From: Pseudohongiella spirulinae
GTDB taxonomy: Bacteria; Pseudomonadota; Gammaproteobacteria; Pseudomonadales; Pseudohongiellaceae
Assembly (NCBI RefSeq): GCF_001444425.1
Contig: NZ_CP013189.1
Coordinates: 2,852,001 to 2,916,000, forward strand
DNA length: 64,000 nt
Direction of reading: 5' to 3'
A program made the translations under genes and the position numbers. The notes under the pieces are model-generated. The model saw nothing but the letters and a program-made list of their open reading frames with translations, was not told the DNA's origin and did no database searches. Shown here one piece after another: positions 39,791 to 51,002 of this stretch (positions within the stretch are counted from its first letter, which is position 1; each line of letters starts with the position of its first letter).

Positions 39791-42372
39791 CAGAGTGTTC
39801 TGGCAACCTCAGTGGTCTGATACACCTCAATCTTGTCGCCCACTTTTACGTCATTGTAGTTCTTCACGCCTATGCCACACTCCATGCCATTTCGGACTTC
39901 GCTGGCGTCATCCTTGAAGCGGCGCAATGATTCCAGCTCGCCTTCAAAAATCACCACGTTGTCACGCAATACACGGATCGGGCGGCTGCGGTAGACCGTG
40001 CCTTCAACCACCATGCAGCCGGCCACCTGACCAAACTTGGGCGAATTGAACACGTCACGTACTTCTGCCACGCCCAGAATCTCTTCACGTAATTCGGGCT
40101 CCAGCATGCCGCCCAGGATGGCTTTCACGTCATCAATCACATCGTAGATGACGTTGTAGTAACGCAGGTTAATGCCTTCGTTTTCAATAACCTCACGGGC
40201 AGACTTATCCGCACGGACGTTAAAACCAATCAGCATGGCGCTGGACGTCGCCGCCAGATGGGCATCCGTCTCTGAGATACCACCGACACCGGACGCCACC
40301 ACATTAACTTCAACTTCATCAGTGCCCAGCTTCTGCAGGGAGCCAACAATCGCCTCCATGGAACCACGCACATCGGCTTTGATAATCACGTTGAGAATGT
40401 TCTTGCCTGCCTTGCCGATACCGGCAAACATGGCTTCGAGCTTGTTGCCCTGCTGTAGCGCGGCCATCTTGTCTTTGTGTTTCTCGCGACGGAATTCGGC
40501 CACTTCGCGGGCTTTTTTCTCGTCAGCAACAACCACAAACTCATCACCGGCTTCAGGCACACCATTAAAGCCCAGCACTTCTACCGGAATAGAAGGACCG
40601 GCGGATTTGACCTGCCGCCCCGCCTCATCGATCAGAGCACGAACTCGACCATATTCATAACCGGCCAGTATAGTATCACCGACATTCAAGGTGCCATTTT
40701 GTACCAGGACCGAGGCAACCGGGCCGCGGCCTTTATCCAGCCTTGATTCGATCACCACACCTTTACCCGGCGCATCAACAAAAGCCTTCAATTCCAGCAA
40801 CTCGGCCTGCAGCAGAATCGACTCCAGCAACTCATCAATGCCCTGCCCTGTGTGGGCAGACACCTGCACAAACTGCACGTCGCCACCCCAGCTTTCCGGG
40901 ATCACATCTTTGGCCGCCAGTTCGCTGGTGACCTTGTCGATATCAATACCGTCTTTATCAACTTTGGTGATAGCCACAACAATGGGCACATTCGCTGCGC
41001 GAGCGTGTTGAATAGCTTCTTCGGTCTGCGGTTTGACACCATCATCAGCCGCACAGACCAGCACTACGACGTCAGTTGCCTTGGCACCACGAGAACGCAT
41101 AGCGCTGAACGCAGCGTGTCCCGGCGTATCCAGGAAGCAGATCATACCGTGGTCGGTTTCTACGTGATAAGCACCAATGTGCTGGGTAATGCCGCCCGCC
41201 TCACCGGCCGCAACGGATGCCTTGCGGATATAGTCAAGCAAGGAAGTTTTGCCGTGGTCAACGTGCCCCATAACAGTCACAACCGGTGCTCGGGTAATGG
41301 CTTCATCACCGCCTTCGTAAGCCAGGGATTCGTACAGATCATCCTCAATCGCATCGGCCGAAACGAATCGGGCTGTATGACCCATTTCTTCTATCAACAG
41401 CGTTGCCGTATCCTGATCCAGGGCCTGATTGATGGTCGCCATAACGCCCATCTTGAAAAGTGCTTTAATCAGCTCTGCAGACTTGACCGACATCTTTTGT
41501 GCCAGGTCACCCACTGTGTTGGCCTCACCGATAATTATTTCACGGGAGATGAATTCGGTCGGTTTCTCAAAGCCATGCTGCTTGCTGCGGGGTTTCTTGC
41601 GCGGGCCACCACGGCGGCCACGACCACCACCGTCAAACTCGCCATCCTCAAGTACAAAGTCATCAAGCCGCGCTTTGCCGCCTTTTTTGGTGGCAGCTGC
41701 TTTCTTTTTGAAACTGGGCTTTTTGTCTTCATCCTTATCATCCATGCCACCCTTGCGGCCGGATTTGGCAGGTGCCTTGTTCTTACCCGGATGCGCCGGA
41801 GCGGCTTCCGGCACGGCTGCCAGCTTGGGCGCTGTCGGTTTGGCAGGCGCTTCTTTGCTTTCTTCAGGAGCCGGCTCCGGAGCCGCTTCTGTTTCTGTTT
41901 GCGCAGATTCTGCAACAGGCTCAGCGGCCTGTTCTGCAGCTGGTGGTTGCGCTGCAAGCTCTGGCGCTGTGTTTTCGGTAACTGCTGTTTCAACCGGCGC
42001 CACTTCCTGCTCGACGCTGGTTTCAACCTCGACCTGCTCTTCAGGTTTTTCTGGCTGCAGTTCGCTGCGTTTTACATAGGTGCGTTTTTTTCGCACTTCA
42101 ACACTGACGGTCTTGCCACGCCCCTGGCCGGACGATGTCTTCAGGGTCTCTACCGTTTTGCGTTTCAGCGTAATTTTCTTGGGAGCAGCGTCGGCAGCCG
42201 CTGTCGCCCCGTGGCTGCGCCGCAGGAACAACAACAATGTGTTCTTGTCTTCATTGGAAATCAGCTCATCCGCACGTTTATGCGGAAGGCCTGCTTCCTT
42301 GATCTGGGCCAGAAGCCGTTCTTCGGTCACACCAACCACTTTGGCCAGTTCGCCGACTGTTACATCTGCCAT
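39790..42372 (-). CDS. infB: Translation initiation factor IF-2
   Basis: This 860-residue GTPase delivers fMet-tRNA to the 30S subunit. N-terminal IF2_N helices (about 1-55) are followed by a long Ala/Glu/Pro/Lys-rich linker (about 90-250). The G domain has [11 protein letters not shown] (about 370), DTPGHAAF and TKVDKDG, then domains II, III and C2. On the opposite strand a 624-codon open frame exists, which is a by-product of the composition of this linker and not a gene. It belongs to the rimP-nusA-infB-rbfA-truB operon. Confidence 0.97.
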   Translation of the reverse strand: MADVTVGELAKVVGVTEERLLAQIKEAGLPHKRADELISNEDKNTLLLFLRRSHGATAAADAAPKKITLKRKTVETLKTSSGQGRGKTVSVEVRKKRTYVKRSELQPEKPEEQVEVETSVEQEVAPVETAVTENTAPELAAQPPAAEQAAEPVAESAQTETEAAPEPAPEESKEAPAKPTAPKLAAVPEAAPAHPGKNKAPAKSGRKGGMDDKDEDKKPSFKKKAAATKKGGKARLDDFVLEDGEFDGGGRGRRGGPRKKPRSKQHGFEKPTEFISREIIIGEANTVGDLAQKMSVKSAELIKALFKMGVMATINQALDQDTATLLIEEMGHTARFVSADAIEDDLYESLAYEGGDEAITRAPVVTVMGHVDHGKTSLLDYIRKASVAAGEAGGITQHIGAYHVETDHGMICFLDTPGHAAFSAMRSRGAKATDVVVLVCAADDGVKPQTEEAIQHARAANVPIVVAITKVDKDGIDIDKVTSELAAKDVIPESWGGDVQFVQVSAHTGQGIDELLESILLQAELLELKAFVDAPGKGVVIESRLDKGRGPVASVLVQNGTLNVGDTILAGYEYGRVRALIDEAGRQVKSAGPSIPVEVLGFNGVPEAGDEFVVVADEKKAREVAEFRREKHKDKMAALQQGNKLEAMFAGIGKAGKNILNVIIKADVRGSMEAIVGSLQKLGTDEVEVNVVASGVGGISETDAHLAATSSAMLIGFNVRADKSAREVIENEGINLRYYNVIYDVIDDVKAILGGMLEPELREEILGVAEVRDVFNSPKFGQVAGCMVVEGTVYRSRPIRVLRDNVVIFEGELESLRRFKDDASEVRNGMECGIGVKNYNDVKVGDKIEVYQTTEVARTL

Positions 42373-42404
42373 CTAGTTACTCCTGTCTGCTCTTGCTGCC
42401 CGAT

Positions 42405-43892
42405 TTACTCAAACCACGGTGCACGAGCCGTCATAATCAGTTTGCCGGCACGTTCTTCATCCATACCGTCAATATCCATCAATTCATCAATTGACTGTTC
42501 GGCCAGGTCTTCCATATTCAGAATCCCTTTTCCGGCCAGAGCCATTGCCAGTGTATCGTCCATGCCTTCCATATTCAGCAGGTCAGCTTCCAGATTGGCA
42601 CTGGACAGGCCTTCTTCGGAAGCGATGGCCTGTGTCAACAGCGCATCCCGGGCACGGTCACGTAATTCCCTGGCAATATCTTCGTCAAAACCATCTATAT
42701 TCAGCAGCTCATCCATGGGGACATAAGCGATTTCCTCCAGAGAGGTGAAACCTTCGCTGACCAGCAGCTCGGCAACATCCTCATCCACATCCAGCTTGTT
42801 CATGAAAGCCATGATATAGGTGCTGGCCTCCTGCTGCTGCTTTTCCTGGGCTTCATCAATGCTCATTACATTGATCGCCCATCCTGTCAGCTCGGCTGAC
42901 AGACGAACATTCTGGCCACTGCGGCCTATGGCCTGTGCCAGATTATCTTCTTCGACCGCCACATCCATGGTATGACTGTCTTCGTCCATGATAATTGAGG
43001 CAACTTCCGCGGGCGCCATGGCATTGATAACCAGCTGCGCGGGGTTATCGTCCCACAAAATGATGTCGATACGTTCATTGGCCAGTTCATTGGATACCAC
43101 CTGGACGCGCGAACCACGCATACCCACGCAGGCTCCAACCGGATCAATTCGACCATCGTTGGTACTGACCACGATTTTGGCTCGTGAACCCGGATCTCTG
43201 GCAGCCGCACGAATTTCAATCACACCATCGGCGATCTCGGGCACTTCAATTTTGAACAGCTCAATCAGCATTTCCGGTGCAGTGCGACTCAGAAACAGTT
43301 GCGGACCCCGCACTTCATGACGCACATCCTGCAACAGCGCACGAATGCGATCGCCCGTGCGGAACATTTCGCGCGGGATCATCTGGTCGCGCATCAACAC
43401 GGCTTCTGCATTACCACCCAAGTCAACCAGCACGCTCTCGCGGGTCACTTTTTTGACGGTACCCGATACCAGCTGACCAATGCGGTCACGGTATTCGGCT
43501 ACAACCAGGTCGCGCTCAGCCTCACGAACCTTCTGTACAATAACCTGCTTGGCAGTCTGGGCGGCAATCCGACCGAACTCGGCATTGTCGATCTTCTCTT
43601 CCCAGACATCACCGATATCCAGGTTTGCGTCTTTTTCACGAGCCTGCTCCAGCGTCAGCTGGTGACCCGGCTCTTCGAAATCTTCATCGGAAACCACCGT
43701 CCAGACGCGATACGACTCGTATTGACCGGTCTTGCGATTGATCGCAACACGGCACTCTGCTTCTTCACCCTCAAAGCGTTTCTTGGTAGCCGTTGCCAGA
43801 GCGGTTTCGATGGCTTCGAATATAACGTCACGTGACACTCCCTTCTCATTCGAGACCGCGTCTGCAACTGCCAGAATTTCTTTACTCATCAT
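42405..43892 (-). CDS. nusA: Transcription termination/antitermination factor NusA
   Basis: This 495-residue protein has an N-terminal RNA polymerase-binding domain (1-125), S1 (about 137-200) and two KH domains ([29 protein letters not shown]). Two acidic C-terminal repeats (about 370-490) are typical of gammaproteobacteria. AAGGTGA lies 7 bases before the first of two adjacent ATGs (43892 and 43889). It modulates pausing and termination, and so could act on the terminators found in this same region. Confidence 0.97.
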   Translation of the reverse strand: MMSKEILAVADAVSNEKGVSRDVIFEAIETALATATKKRFEGEEAECRVAINRKTGQYESYRVWTVVSDEDFEEPGHQLTLEQAREKDANLDIGDVWEEKIDNAEFGRIAAQTAKQVIVQKVREAERDLVVAEYRDRIGQLVSGTVKKVTRESVLVDLGGNAEAVLMRDQMIPREMFRTGDRIRALLQDVRHEVRGPQLFLSRTAPEMLIELFKIEVPEIADGVIEIRAAARDPGSRAKIVVSTNDGRIDPVGACVGMRGSRVQVVSNELANERIDIILWDDNPAQLVINAMAPAEVASIIMDEDSHTMDVAVEEDNLAQAIGRSGQNVRLSAELTGWAINVMSIDEAQEKQQQEASTYIMAFMNKLDVDEDVAELLVSEGFTSLEEIAYVPMDELLNIDGFDEDIARELRDRARDALLTQAIASEEGLSSANLEADLLNMEGMDDTLAMALAGKGILNMEDLAEQSIDELMDIDGMDEERAGKLIMTARAPWFE

Positions 43893-43925
43893 AGTAGTGT
43901 CACCTTACAAACGGAACACGCGCCG

Positions 43926-44375
43926 CTAAAACGCAATGTTGGCCTTTTCAACCTGATCATACGGAATTTCAATCTGTTCATTATCCACTGTCATGCTAAT
44001 GATGCCGGCGTCTGCCTTTTCCAGAACACCCTTAAACTTGCGGCGACCATTCAGTGGCCCGCGCAAACGCAGATTCACAACTTCACCCACAAACTGACCG
44101 AACTGTTCAAAATAAAACAGTGGTCTGTCCAGCCCCGGGGATGAGACCTCAAGAGTATACTCACCGGGCAGCGGGTCTTCGACATCCAACACAGCGCTAA
44201 CCTGCCGACTCACACGCTCACAATCATCGATGGTGACCCCTTCGGGTCCATCGATATATATGCGCAGCAGTGCTGAACGCCCCCTGGTCAGGTACTCTAC
44301 TCCCCACAGATCCAGGTTCAGCGCCTGCACGGTCGGACGCAGCATCTCTGCAATATTGTCTGCTGATGTTGTCAA
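43926..44375 (-). CDS. rimP: Ribosome maturation factor RimP
   Basis: I set the start at a TTG at 44375 (149 residues), matching E. coli RimP length (about 150). A longer frame to 44438 would run through a strong terminator hairpin and lacks conserved sequence. The core has RIYIDGPEGVTIDDCERVSRQVSAVLD-type sequence and EVSSPGLDRPL. It helps 30S maturation. It opens the rimP-nusA-infB operon, downstream of tRNA-fMet and two terminators. Confidence 0.93.
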   Translation of the reverse strand: MTTSADNIAEMLRPTVQALNLDLWGVEYLTRGRSALLRIYIDGPEGVTIDDCERVSRQVSAVLDVEDPLPGEYTLEVSSPGLDRPLFYFEQFGQFVGEVVNLRLRGPLNGRRKFKGVLEKADAGIISMTVDNEQIEIPYDQVEKANIAF

Positions 44376-44402
44376 ATCCAACACACCCTGACTAAAGCAC
44401 AA

Positions 44403-44427
44403 ACAAAAAGTGGGCCTGTGGCCCACT
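44403..44427 (-). terminator. Intrinsic terminator 2 between tRNA-fMet and rimP
   Basis: Minus strand: a perfect 7-bp stem (GTGGGCC/GGCCCAC, 44410-44416 with 44420-44426), a 3-base loop, then TTTTTGTTT. It lies about 28 bases upstream of the rimP start. Confidence 0.88.
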
Positions 44428-44504
44428 ACGTATAACACATATCACTGTCAGCAAGGGCCAATCAACGCATACCCGAAAGAGCCTGCGGATTTTCAGACCA
44501 CCTA

Positions 44505-44530
44505 ACAAAAAGCCCCATCAAGGGGCCTTT
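44505..44530 (-). terminator. Intrinsic terminator 1 downstream of tRNA-fMet
   Basis: Minus strand: GCCCC/GGGGC stem (44512-44516 with 44522-44526) with a T5 tract, about 40 bases past the tRNA 3' end. Confidence 0.82.
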
Positions 44531-44568
44531 TGAAACAGCACTGGCCGCAAAGCTCAGCAACTGCGAAT

Positions 44569-44645
<77 letters not shown>

Positions 44646-44702
44646 ACAAAAACTTCAATTAAGTACGACGACTTCTGGCTTTGCCGTCATCTGAGGGTGG
44701 GT

Positions 44703-44732
44703 ATTCTACTTAACCACCCAGACATCTGTCAA
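44703..44732 (-). promoter_or_regulatory. Promoter of tRNA-fMet
   Basis: Minus strand: consensus TTGACA (44727-44732), an 18-bp spacer and TAGAAT (44703-44708). It lies between the two tRNA genes, so transcription would start near 44696. Confidence 0.75.
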
Positions 44733-44740
44733 ATCTAATT

Positions 44741-44827
44741 TGGTGCCGAAGGCGAGACTTGAACTCGCACGACCATACGGTCACTACCCCCTCAAGATAG
44801 CGTGTCTACCAATTCCACCACTTCGGC
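44741..44827 (-). tRNA. leuU: tRNA-Leu (GAG)
   Basis: An 87-base class II tRNA on the minus strand has a GCCGAAG acceptor, a GAG anticodon in the TTGAGGG loop, a long variable arm and an encoded CCA. The order secG - tRNA-Leu(GAG) - tRNA-fMet - rimP matches E. coli. Confidence 0.95.
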
Positions 44828-44835
44828 TAAAACTT

Positions 44836-45207
44836 TTATTGGCTGTCCGGTACCACCGGAATATCAGACCCTGATGCTGGCGCACTGACTTGCGGTATAT
44901 CGGACTGCTGCTGCATTTCCTGCAGCAACGCAGGATTCACAACCGGCGCATCGCTGTCAAAACCAGCACCAACGCTGTATTGCCTGGCAAAAATTGCCAG
45001 GACCAGGCTGGTTACAAAAAACACAACGGCCACAATTGTTGTGGTGCGAGTGAGAAAATTTCCCGATCCCGAAGCACCAAAGACAGTCTGCGACGCTCCG
45101 CTACCAAATGCCGCACCCGCATCAGCACCCTTGCCTTGCTGCAGCAGCACCAGCGCAATGATGGCGATCGCTGCAATGACGTGCACTATCACAACCAGCG
45201 TTTCCAT
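44836..45207 (-). CDS. secG: Preprotein translocase subunit SecG
   Basis: This 123-residue inner-membrane protein has two helices (about 4-22 and 50-72) separated by a polar loop with QGKGADAGAAFGSGASQTVFG, the SecG signature. It improves SecYEG translocation by inverting with SecA. The proline/serine/aspartate-rich C-terminal tail is longer than the core. It is 3 bases downstream of tpiA and 8 bases upstream of tRNA-Leu on the same strand. Confidence 0.95.
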   Translation of the reverse strand: METLVVIVHVIAAIAIIALVLLQQGKGADAGAAFGSGASQTVFGASGSGNFLTRTTTIVAVVFFVTSLVLAIFARQYSVGAGFDSDAPVVNPALLQEMQQQSDIPQVSAPASGSDIPVVPDSQ

Positions 45208-45210
45208 AAT

Positions 45211-45966
45211 TCAACTCACACTTTTACAAATTCGTATAAAGGACTGCGCGTCCAGCGACGCACCGCCCACCAAGCCGCCATCGATATCGGGACAGGCAAA
45301 CAACTCCTCGGCATTAGCAGCTGATACACTACCGCCGTAAAGGATCTGCACTGCCGCAGCCACATCCTCATCGTGAGCCGCAAGCAGCCCGCGAATATGC
45401 GCATGCATTTCCTGAGCCTGCTGGCTGGTGGCAGACTCTCCAGACCCGATTGCCCAGACCGGCTCATAGGCAATTACCGCCTCAGCCATCGCTGCAATAC
45501 CCGCGACACCGACTACAAAATCTATCTGATCGGCCACAACCTGCAAGGCCTGACCGGCGGAGCGCTGCTCGCCTGTCTCGCCAACGCAAAGAATGGGTGT
45601 CAGACCAGCCTCACGGGCCGCCACAAACTTGGACGCTGCCTGTTGGTTGCTCTCGGCAAACAGACTGCGTCGCTCGGAGTGCCCCACAATGACATAGCGA
45701 ACCCGAAAGTCCTGCAACATGCTGGCTGATACTTCGCCGGTATAAGCACCAGACGAATATTCACTCAGATTCTGGGCACCCAGCACCAGCTCGCTGCCGT
45801 GCGCGGCATCAGCCACCTGGTTCAGATAAGGGAATGGCGGACACACCACGATATCAACACCATTAACCCCGTCACCAAGCTCAGCCACCAGAGAAGAGAT
45901 TAACTCCCCGATATCTGAGCGACTGCCATTCATCTTCCAGTTTCCGGCTACCAATGCCCGACGCAT
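45211..45966 (-). CDS. tpiA: Triosephosphate isomerase
   Basis: This (beta/alpha)8 enzyme interconverts dihydroxyacetone phosphate and glyceraldehyde 3-phosphate. I place the start at the ATG at 45966 (251 residues), with AGAGG 10 bases upstream and an N-terminus MRRALVAGNWKMNGS as in homologues. A GTG 21 bases upstream is possible. Catalytic histidine (IVGHSERR) and glutamate (AYEPVWAIG) are present, and the phosphate loop is YGGSVSAAN. Confidence 0.96.
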   Translation of the reverse strand: MRRALVAGNWKMNGSRSDIGELISSLVAELGDGVNGVDIVVCPPFPYLNQVADAAHGSELVLGAQNLSEYSSGAYTGEVSASMLQDFRVRYVIVGHSERRSLFAESNQQAASKFVAAREAGLTPILCVGETGEQRSAGQALQVVADQIDFVVGVAGIAAMAEAVIAYEPVWAIGSGESATSQQAQEMHAHIRGLLAAHDEDVAAAVQILYGGSVSAANAEELFACPDIDGGLVGGASLDAQSFIRICKSVS

Positions 45967-46075
45967 GTGCGGATTGTCCTCTGTCACCCGGCAACCCGGC
46001 TATCGAAAATCGGGGCGCCACTATAACCAGTTTACATTCGGCTTGCAAGACAGCACGCCACTCTATTCAACGACC

Positions 46076-47434
46076 TTATTTGACCGACTCAACTACAGCA
46101 GCCAGCTCAGCAGCGTAGCGCCTGACCTGATCGTCATCCTGACCCTCAACCATCACCCGCACCAGCGGTTCGGTTCCGGAAGGCCGGAGCAACACCCGCC
46201 CCTTACCGGCCATTTTCTGCTCCAGCGCCTTTGCCGCAGCCAGCACAGCCCGGTCCGACATAACGCTTTTCCTGTCGGAGACCGGCACATTAATCATGCA
46301 TTGTGGCATTTTTTGCATGTGACTGCGCAACTCGTACAAATTGGATTCGCCCTGCACCATCGCGGCAAGAACCTGCAGCGCTGAGACGATCCCATCGCCG
46401 GTCGTCGCGACATCCATACATACAATATGCCCTGATGACTCACCACCCAGCAGCCAGCCATGCGTCTTGAGCGCTTCCATGACGTAACGATCACCCACTT
46501 TGGTGCGAACGAATGGAATTCCCAATGCATCCAGCCCAAGCTCCAGACCCAGGTTGCTCATTTGCGTTCCAACCACTCCACCAAAGCCACGCTTGCGCCG
46601 ATGACGATCCCTGGCAATGATGTATAGTATCTCGTCACCATCAACAAGATTGCCCAGATGATCCACCATTACCACGCGGTCACCATCGCCATCAAAGGCA
46701 ATGCCCAAATCAGCCTGCTCGGCAAGCACCTCTTCGACCAGCCGCTCAGGCGCGGTTGACCCGCAACCCTCATTGATATTCATGCCATTGGGGGCAACCG
46801 CAATAGCCTTTACCGTGGCTCCAAGCTCAGAGAATACATTCGCTGCAACATGATAAGTGGCCCCGTTTGCGCAATCGACTACAATGCGCAGACCGCGCAG
46901 CACCGCACTGCCCGGAATCGTACCCTTACAATATTCAATATAACGTCCGGCAGCATCTGTAATGCGGGAAACCTTGCCAATCTGCTGCGAACTGACTGTT
47001 GTGATATCACGCTCCAGATAGGACTCGATGGCCAGCTCTGTCTCATCCGGCAACTTACTGCCGTCACCGGAGAAAAATTTAATACCATTATCGGCAAAGG
47101 CATTGTGTGAGGCGCTGATAACAATGCCGGCCTGCGCCTGGAATGTTCGGGTCAGGTAAGCGACAGCGGGTGTCGGCATCGGACCCAGCATGTGAATATC
47201 AACGCCGGCAGAGGCCAGACCCGACTCCAGCGCGGCTTCGAACATATACCCGGAAACCCGGGTGTCCTTACCAATAAGAATCTTGCTGCGCTGACCTTCA
47301 GTGCAGGCAAACACCTTGCCGGCCGCCCAGCCCAGTTTCAGCATAAAATCAGGGGTTATCGGATACTGTCCAACATGACCACGAATGCCGTCGGTACCAA
47401 AATAGCGCTTTTCCTGTTTGTTATTTGCTTCCAT
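46076..47434 (-). CDS. glmM: Phosphoglucosamine mutase
   Basis: This enzyme of UDP-GlcNAc synthesis converts glucosamine-6-phosphate to glucosamine-1-phosphate. The start is at ATG 47434 (452 residues), with GAGAG upstream and [10 protein letters not shown] directly after the N-terminus. A TTG 33 bases upstream is less likely. The phosphoserine loop is [12 protein letters not shown], the metal loop is FDGDGDRV, and the sugar loop is GGESSGH. It is co-directional with folP and ftsH, as in E. coli. Confidence 0.96.
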   Translation of the reverse strand: MEANNKQEKRYFGTDGIRGHVGQYPITPDFMLKLGWAAGKVFACTEGQRSKILIGKDTRVSGYMFEAALESGLASAGVDIHMLGPMPTPAVAYLTRTFQAQAGIVISASHNAFADNGIKFFSGDGSKLPDETELAIESYLERDITTVSSQQIGKVSRITDAAGRYIEYCKGTIPGSAVLRGLRIVVDCANGATYHVAANVFSELGATVKAIAVAPNGMNINEGCGSTAPERLVEEVLAEQADLGIAFDGDGDRVVMVDHLGNLVDGDEILYIIARDRHRRKRGFGGVVGTQMSNLGLELGLDALGIPFVRTKVGDRYVMEALKTHGWLLGGESSGHIVCMDVATTGDGIVSALQVLAAMVQGESNLYELRSHMQKMPQCMINVPVSDRKSVMSDRAVLAAAKALEQKMAGKGRVLLRPSGTEPLVRVMVEGQDDDQVRRYAAELAAVVESVK

Positions 47435-47460
47435 GACACTCTCGATTATCTGACAACTCT

Positions 47461-48369
47461 CTAGCAATAATGTTGCATTGTTTCGACGATGCGCAAAGCA
47501 TCGACGGTTTCGGCCACATCGTGCACACGCACGATATTTGCCCCATTTATGACCGACAATACCGCTGCTGCCAGACTGCCGGCAAGGCGTTCGTCGACAC
47601 TTTTTCCAATAATATTGCCAATCATCGATTTCCGTGACATGCCGGCCAATACTGGCAGGCCAGTAGCCGCAAAATCGGATAGCCGCGCCAGCAGCCGGTA
47701 ATTATGAGCCGGGGTTTTCCCGAACCCGAAACCCGGGTCGATGCATATTCGCTGCCCGCCAATGCCGGCGGCACGACATATATCGACACGTTGCTCCAGA
47801 AAAGATCGCACCTCTGCAACAACATCCTGATACTGGGGGTTCTGCTGCATAGTGCCTGGCTCGCCCTGCATATGCATCAGGCACACGGCCATATCAGTGT
47901 CAGCCGCCGCCTGTACAGCGCCCGTGCGCTGCAGAGCCCGGATGTCGTTGATCATACCGGCTCCAGCCGACGCTGCAGCCCGCATTAACGCAGGCGTACT
48001 GGTGTCCACAGAAACAATCACGTCGAACTCAGCCTGAAGCGCCTCAACAACAGGCAGGACACGGTCCAGTTCCTCCTGCTCAGAGACCTGCACCGCACCC
48101 GGGCGGGTTGACTCACCACCCACGTCGAGAATGACTGCGCCCGCATCAATCATGGAAGAAGCGACAGTCAGGGTTTTATCCAGAGAGATTTGAAACTGCG
48201 CAGCATCGGAGCTGCCAGAGAGGCGACCACCGTCCGAAAAGGAGTCAGGAGTTACATTCAGAATTCCCATAACGGCAGGAAGGGAAAGATCCAGCCAGCG
48301 GGAGCCGCACTGCAGCCCCCGCCGGGGAGTCACGCTGTCATCCTGCACATCGTCCATGGCGAATGGCAC
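47461..48369 (-). CDS. folP: Dihydropteroate synthase
   Basis: This 302-residue folate enzyme condenses p-aminobenzoate with a pterin diphosphate. [15 protein letters not shown] and [12 protein letters not shown] are the family motifs, and the pterin-binding lysine region [10 protein letters not shown] follows. The start is a GTG at 48369, 8 bases after the ftsH stop; a later ATG at 48357 cannot be excluded. The extra 30 residues before the core are not seen in the E. coli enzyme. Confidence 0.94.
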   Translation of the reverse strand: MPFAMDDVQDDSVTPRRGLQCGSRWLDLSLPAVMGILNVTPDSFSDGGRLSGSSDAAQFQISLDKTLTVASSMIDAGAVILDVGGESTRPGAVQVSEQEELDRVLPVVEALQAEFDVIVSVDTSTPALMRAAASAGAGMINDIRALQRTGAVQAAADTDMAVCLMHMQGEPGTMQQNPQYQDVVAEVRSFLEQRVDICRAAGIGGQRICIDPGFGFGKTPAHNYRLLARLSDFAATGLPVLAGMSRKSMIGNIIGKSVDERLAGSLAAAVLSVINGANIVRVHDVAETVDALRIVETMQHYC

Positions 48370-48376
48370 GCGTCAA

Positions 48377-50311
48377 TCAATGCTCACTGGCAGGGCCGCC
48401 TATGGGCTTCTCAGTGGTGCGCTCCTCATCAGCCGGAACTGATCGCACTCCGCTTCCTGACCCACCATTATCATCAGACCAATCGGCCGGTGGACGTGGT
48501 TTGCGCCCTTCCATTATGTCGTTGATCTGCTCAACGTCGATGGTCTCGTACTCCATCAAAGCATCTTTCATCAGTTCCAGCTTGTCGCGGTTTTCGTCAA
48601 GCAGGCGCTTCGCAGTGCCGTAGCAGTAATCGATGATGCTTTTGATTTCCTCGTCGATCAGTTTGGCCGTTTCACCGGAGTGATGCGTCTGTGAACTGCC
48701 GGCCGAGCGACCCAGGAAGACCTCGCCGTCATCTTCCGCATACATCAGCGGACCCAGTTTTTCAGACAGCCCCCACTTGGTCACCATATTGCGGGCCATT
48801 TCTGTAGCACGCTGAATATCGTTGGACGCACCCGTCGTCACACCCTCTTCTCCGAGGGTCATTTCTTCAGCAATTCGACCACCGTAAAGACTGCAGATCT
48901 GACTGAGAATGGCCCGCTTGCTCAAACTATAGCGATCCTCTTCGGGCAGGAACATGGTGACACCCAGTGCGCGACCCCGAGGAATGATGCTTACTTTGTA
49001 GACAGGGTCATGCTCAGGCACCAGGCGGCCAACAATCGCGTGTCCGGCCTCATGGTACGCTGTATTGGTTTTCTCCTTTTCAGACATGACCATGGACTTT
49101 CGTTCAGTACCCATCATGATCTTGTCTTTAGCTTTCTCAAACTCTTCCATGGTTACCAGACGCTTGCTGGAACGAGCCGCAAACAGTGCCGCCTCGTTAA
49201 CCAGGTTCGCCAGATCCGCACCCGAGAAACCCGGTGTACCGCGCGCAATCACGCCGGCATCAACATTGTCGGCTATCGGCACTTTACGCATGTGTACTTT
49301 CAGAATTTGCTCGCGGCCACGAATATCCGGCAACCCGACCACAACCTGACGGTCGAAGCGGCCCGGCCGCAGCAGCGCAGGGTCCAGCACATCGGGACGG
49401 TTAGTGGCAGCAATCACAATGATGCCATCATTTACCTCAAAGCCATCCATCTCAACCAGCAACTGGTTCAGGGTTTGCTCACGCTCATCGTGGCCACCAC
49501 CGAGACCGGCGCCACGATGCCGACCCACGGCATCAATCTCGTCGATAAAGATAATGCAGGGTGCCTGCTTCTTGGCCTGGTCAAACATGTCACGAACTCG
49601 CGACGCACCCACACCCACAAACATTTCCACAAAGTCCGAACCGGAAATCGAGAAAAACGGTACCTTGGCTTCGCCGGCGATTGCCTTGGCCAGCAAAGTC
49701 TTACCGGTACCAGGCTGTCCTACCATCAGAATGCCGCGTGGGATTTTGCCGCCCAGGCGCTGGAATTTGTCCGGCTCCCGCAGGAAGTCGACCAGCTCCT
49801 TGACATCCTCTTTGGCTTCCTCGACACCCGCCACGTCGGCAAAGGTGACCTTGATCTGATCTTCACCCAGCAGCTTGGCCTTGCTCTTGCCAAAGGACAT
49901 CGGACCGCCCTTGCCGCCGCCAGCACCTCCCTGCATCTGCCGCATAAAGAAAAAGAACAGGGCAATAATGATCAGAATCGGGAAACTGGCGACCAGCAAC
50001 TGAGTCCAGAGCGACTGCCGCTCCGGCTCTGAGGCGCGAATCTGTACACCATTGTTAAACAGATCATCCATCAGCTGATCGTCGCCAATCATCGGGATGG
50101 TAGTGGTAAAGCGGGTGTTATCGGTTCGCACACCGGCGACAGAGACTCCGGATATATTGACTGAGCTCACCTGCCCGGTCCTGACCTCTCGAATAAAGTC
50201 AGAGTAGTTAACCTGCGAGCTCGTCGGCTCCTGATTGATATTGTTGAATACCGTCAGCAGAACCGCCGCAATTACCATCCAAAGCAGTAAATTCTTCGCC
50301 ATATCGTTCAA
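48377..50311 (-). CDS. ftsH: ATP-dependent zinc metalloprotease FtsH
   Basis: This 644-residue membrane protease degrades sigma32, LpxC and damaged membrane proteins in E. coli. Two N-terminal helices (about 8-26 and 106-124) flank a periplasmic domain. The AAA module has VGQPGTGKT and [10 protein letters not shown], and the zinc site is HEAGH. The TTG at 50311 has AAGGGGG 6 bases upstream; an ATG at 50302 would give the usual MAKNLLLW start but with poorer spacing. The usual neighbour rlmE is missing between it and yhbY. Confidence 0.96.
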   Translation of the reverse strand: MNDMAKNLLLWMVIAAVLLTVFNNINQEPTSSQVNYSDFIREVRTGQVSSVNISGVSVAGVRTDNTRFTTTIPMIGDDQLMDDLFNNGVQIRASEPERQSLWTQLLVASFPILIIIALFFFFMRQMQGGAGGGKGGPMSFGKSKAKLLGEDQIKVTFADVAGVEEAKEDVKELVDFLREPDKFQRLGGKIPRGILMVGQPGTGKTLLAKAIAGEAKVPFFSISGSDFVEMFVGVGASRVRDMFDQAKKQAPCIIFIDEIDAVGRHRGAGLGGGHDEREQTLNQLLVEMDGFEVNDGIIVIAATNRPDVLDPALLRPGRFDRQVVVGLPDIRGREQILKVHMRKVPIADNVDAGVIARGTPGFSGADLANLVNEAALFAARSSKRLVTMEEFEKAKDKIMMGTERKSMVMSEKEKTNTAYHEAGHAIVGRLVPEHDPVYKVSIIPRGRALGVTMFLPEEDRYSLSKRAILSQICSLYGGRIAEEMTLGEEGVTTGASNDIQRATEMARNMVTKWGLSEKLGPLMYAEDDGEVFLGRSAGSSQTHHSGETAKLIDEEIKSIIDYCYGTAKRLLDENRDKLELMKDALMEYETIDVEQINDIMEGRKPRPPADWSDDNGGSGSGVRSVPADEERTTEKPIGGPASEH

Positions 50312-50615
50312 GGGAAACCCCCTTCATGTGTCAATTTCAAACAGATAAGACCGCAAAAACGGCCTTTGCCATTCCCTCAAACCCCGGAATCATTATATTT
50401 TTATCCTGATACCCGTCACGCTTGTCTTTTATCGACGGGTGGAGACGACCGCCCTTAGCCAGTCTGTGATTCACTTAACGAGTCTGTATCCTAGATGGGG
50501 GTTAGCTGTGATATTACAAGATAGAACTCTTGATTGTCCAAGAATTGCTGTCCTACAATTCGCCCCCCGGTATCAGAAGATACCTTCGCGATCACCCACC
50601 TGCGCTGGAATCATT
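50312..50615. other. Intergenic region between divergent ftsH and yhbY
   Basis: These 304 bases hold a plus-strand promoter for yhbY (50530-50559) and a possible minus-strand TATAAT box near 50393-50398 for ftsH. Some apparent coding potential (an in-frame extension of yhbY from 50439) is not family-like. I see no RNA gene, repeat or other open frame. Confidence 0.6.
50530..50559 (+). promoter_or_regulatory. Putative yhbY promoter
   Basis: TTGATT (50530-50535), 18-bp spacer, TACAAT (50554-50559). Transcription from about 50566 leaves a leader of about 50 bases before the ATG at 50616, so the longer upstream frame would not be transcribed whole. Confidence 0.6.
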
Positions 50616-50951
50616 ATGACCGACAAAGCACAAAAACTTAGCAATCAACAGCTTAAGCAATTTCGAAGCATTGCCCACAACCTAAAACCGGTTGTCACTG
50701 TTGCCCAGAATGGCCTGGCAGAAAGTGTCATGAAAGAAATTGACCGCGCCCTGACCCAGCATGAACTGATTAAAGTCAAAGTGCAGGTAGGTGACAGGGA
50801 GTTGCGCCAGCAGGCAATTACTGAGATTTGCAGTCTCAGTGGCGCGGAACGCGTGCAGAGTATCGGAAATATCGCAGTATTGTTTCGTGCGGCCCGTCAA
50901 CCCGATCCTAAACTGTCGAATCTGCTGCGTCACGGCCAGACAGGGAATTGA
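50616..50951 (+). CDS. yhbY: YhbY/CRM-domain ribosome-associated RNA-binding protein
   Basis: From ATG 50616 (111 residues, GGAA upstream) it has the single CRM fold: KLSNQQLKQFRSIAHNL, then a conserved AQNGLAESVMKEID segment and a GxxE-type loop. YhbY binds pre-50S particles. A 59-codon extension upstream lacks homology and lies before the predicted transcription start. It is divergent from ftsH and convergent with greA. Confidence 0.94.
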   Translation: MTDKAQKLSNQQLKQFRSIAHNLKPVVTVAQNGLAESVMKEIDRALTQHELIKVKVQVGDRELRQQAITEICSLSGAERVQSIGNIAVLFRAARQPDPKLSNLLRHGQTGN

Positions 50952-51002
50952 AAACAGGGAATTGACGCGACTGCGCCTGTGGCAGCCGCGTCTGTAGCAG
51001 GA

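Noticed and set aside
40852-42726. A 624-codon plus-strand open frame opposite infB and nusA
   Set aside because: It mirrors the Ala/Glu-rich IF2 linker on the other strand, has no family features and overlaps two essential genes.
44376-44438. Longer rimP start
   Set aside because: It would run through the terminator hairpin and has no conserved residues.
49010-50032. A 340-codon plus-strand open frame opposite ftsH
   Set aside because: Shadow of the AAA domain; no ribosome site or domain.
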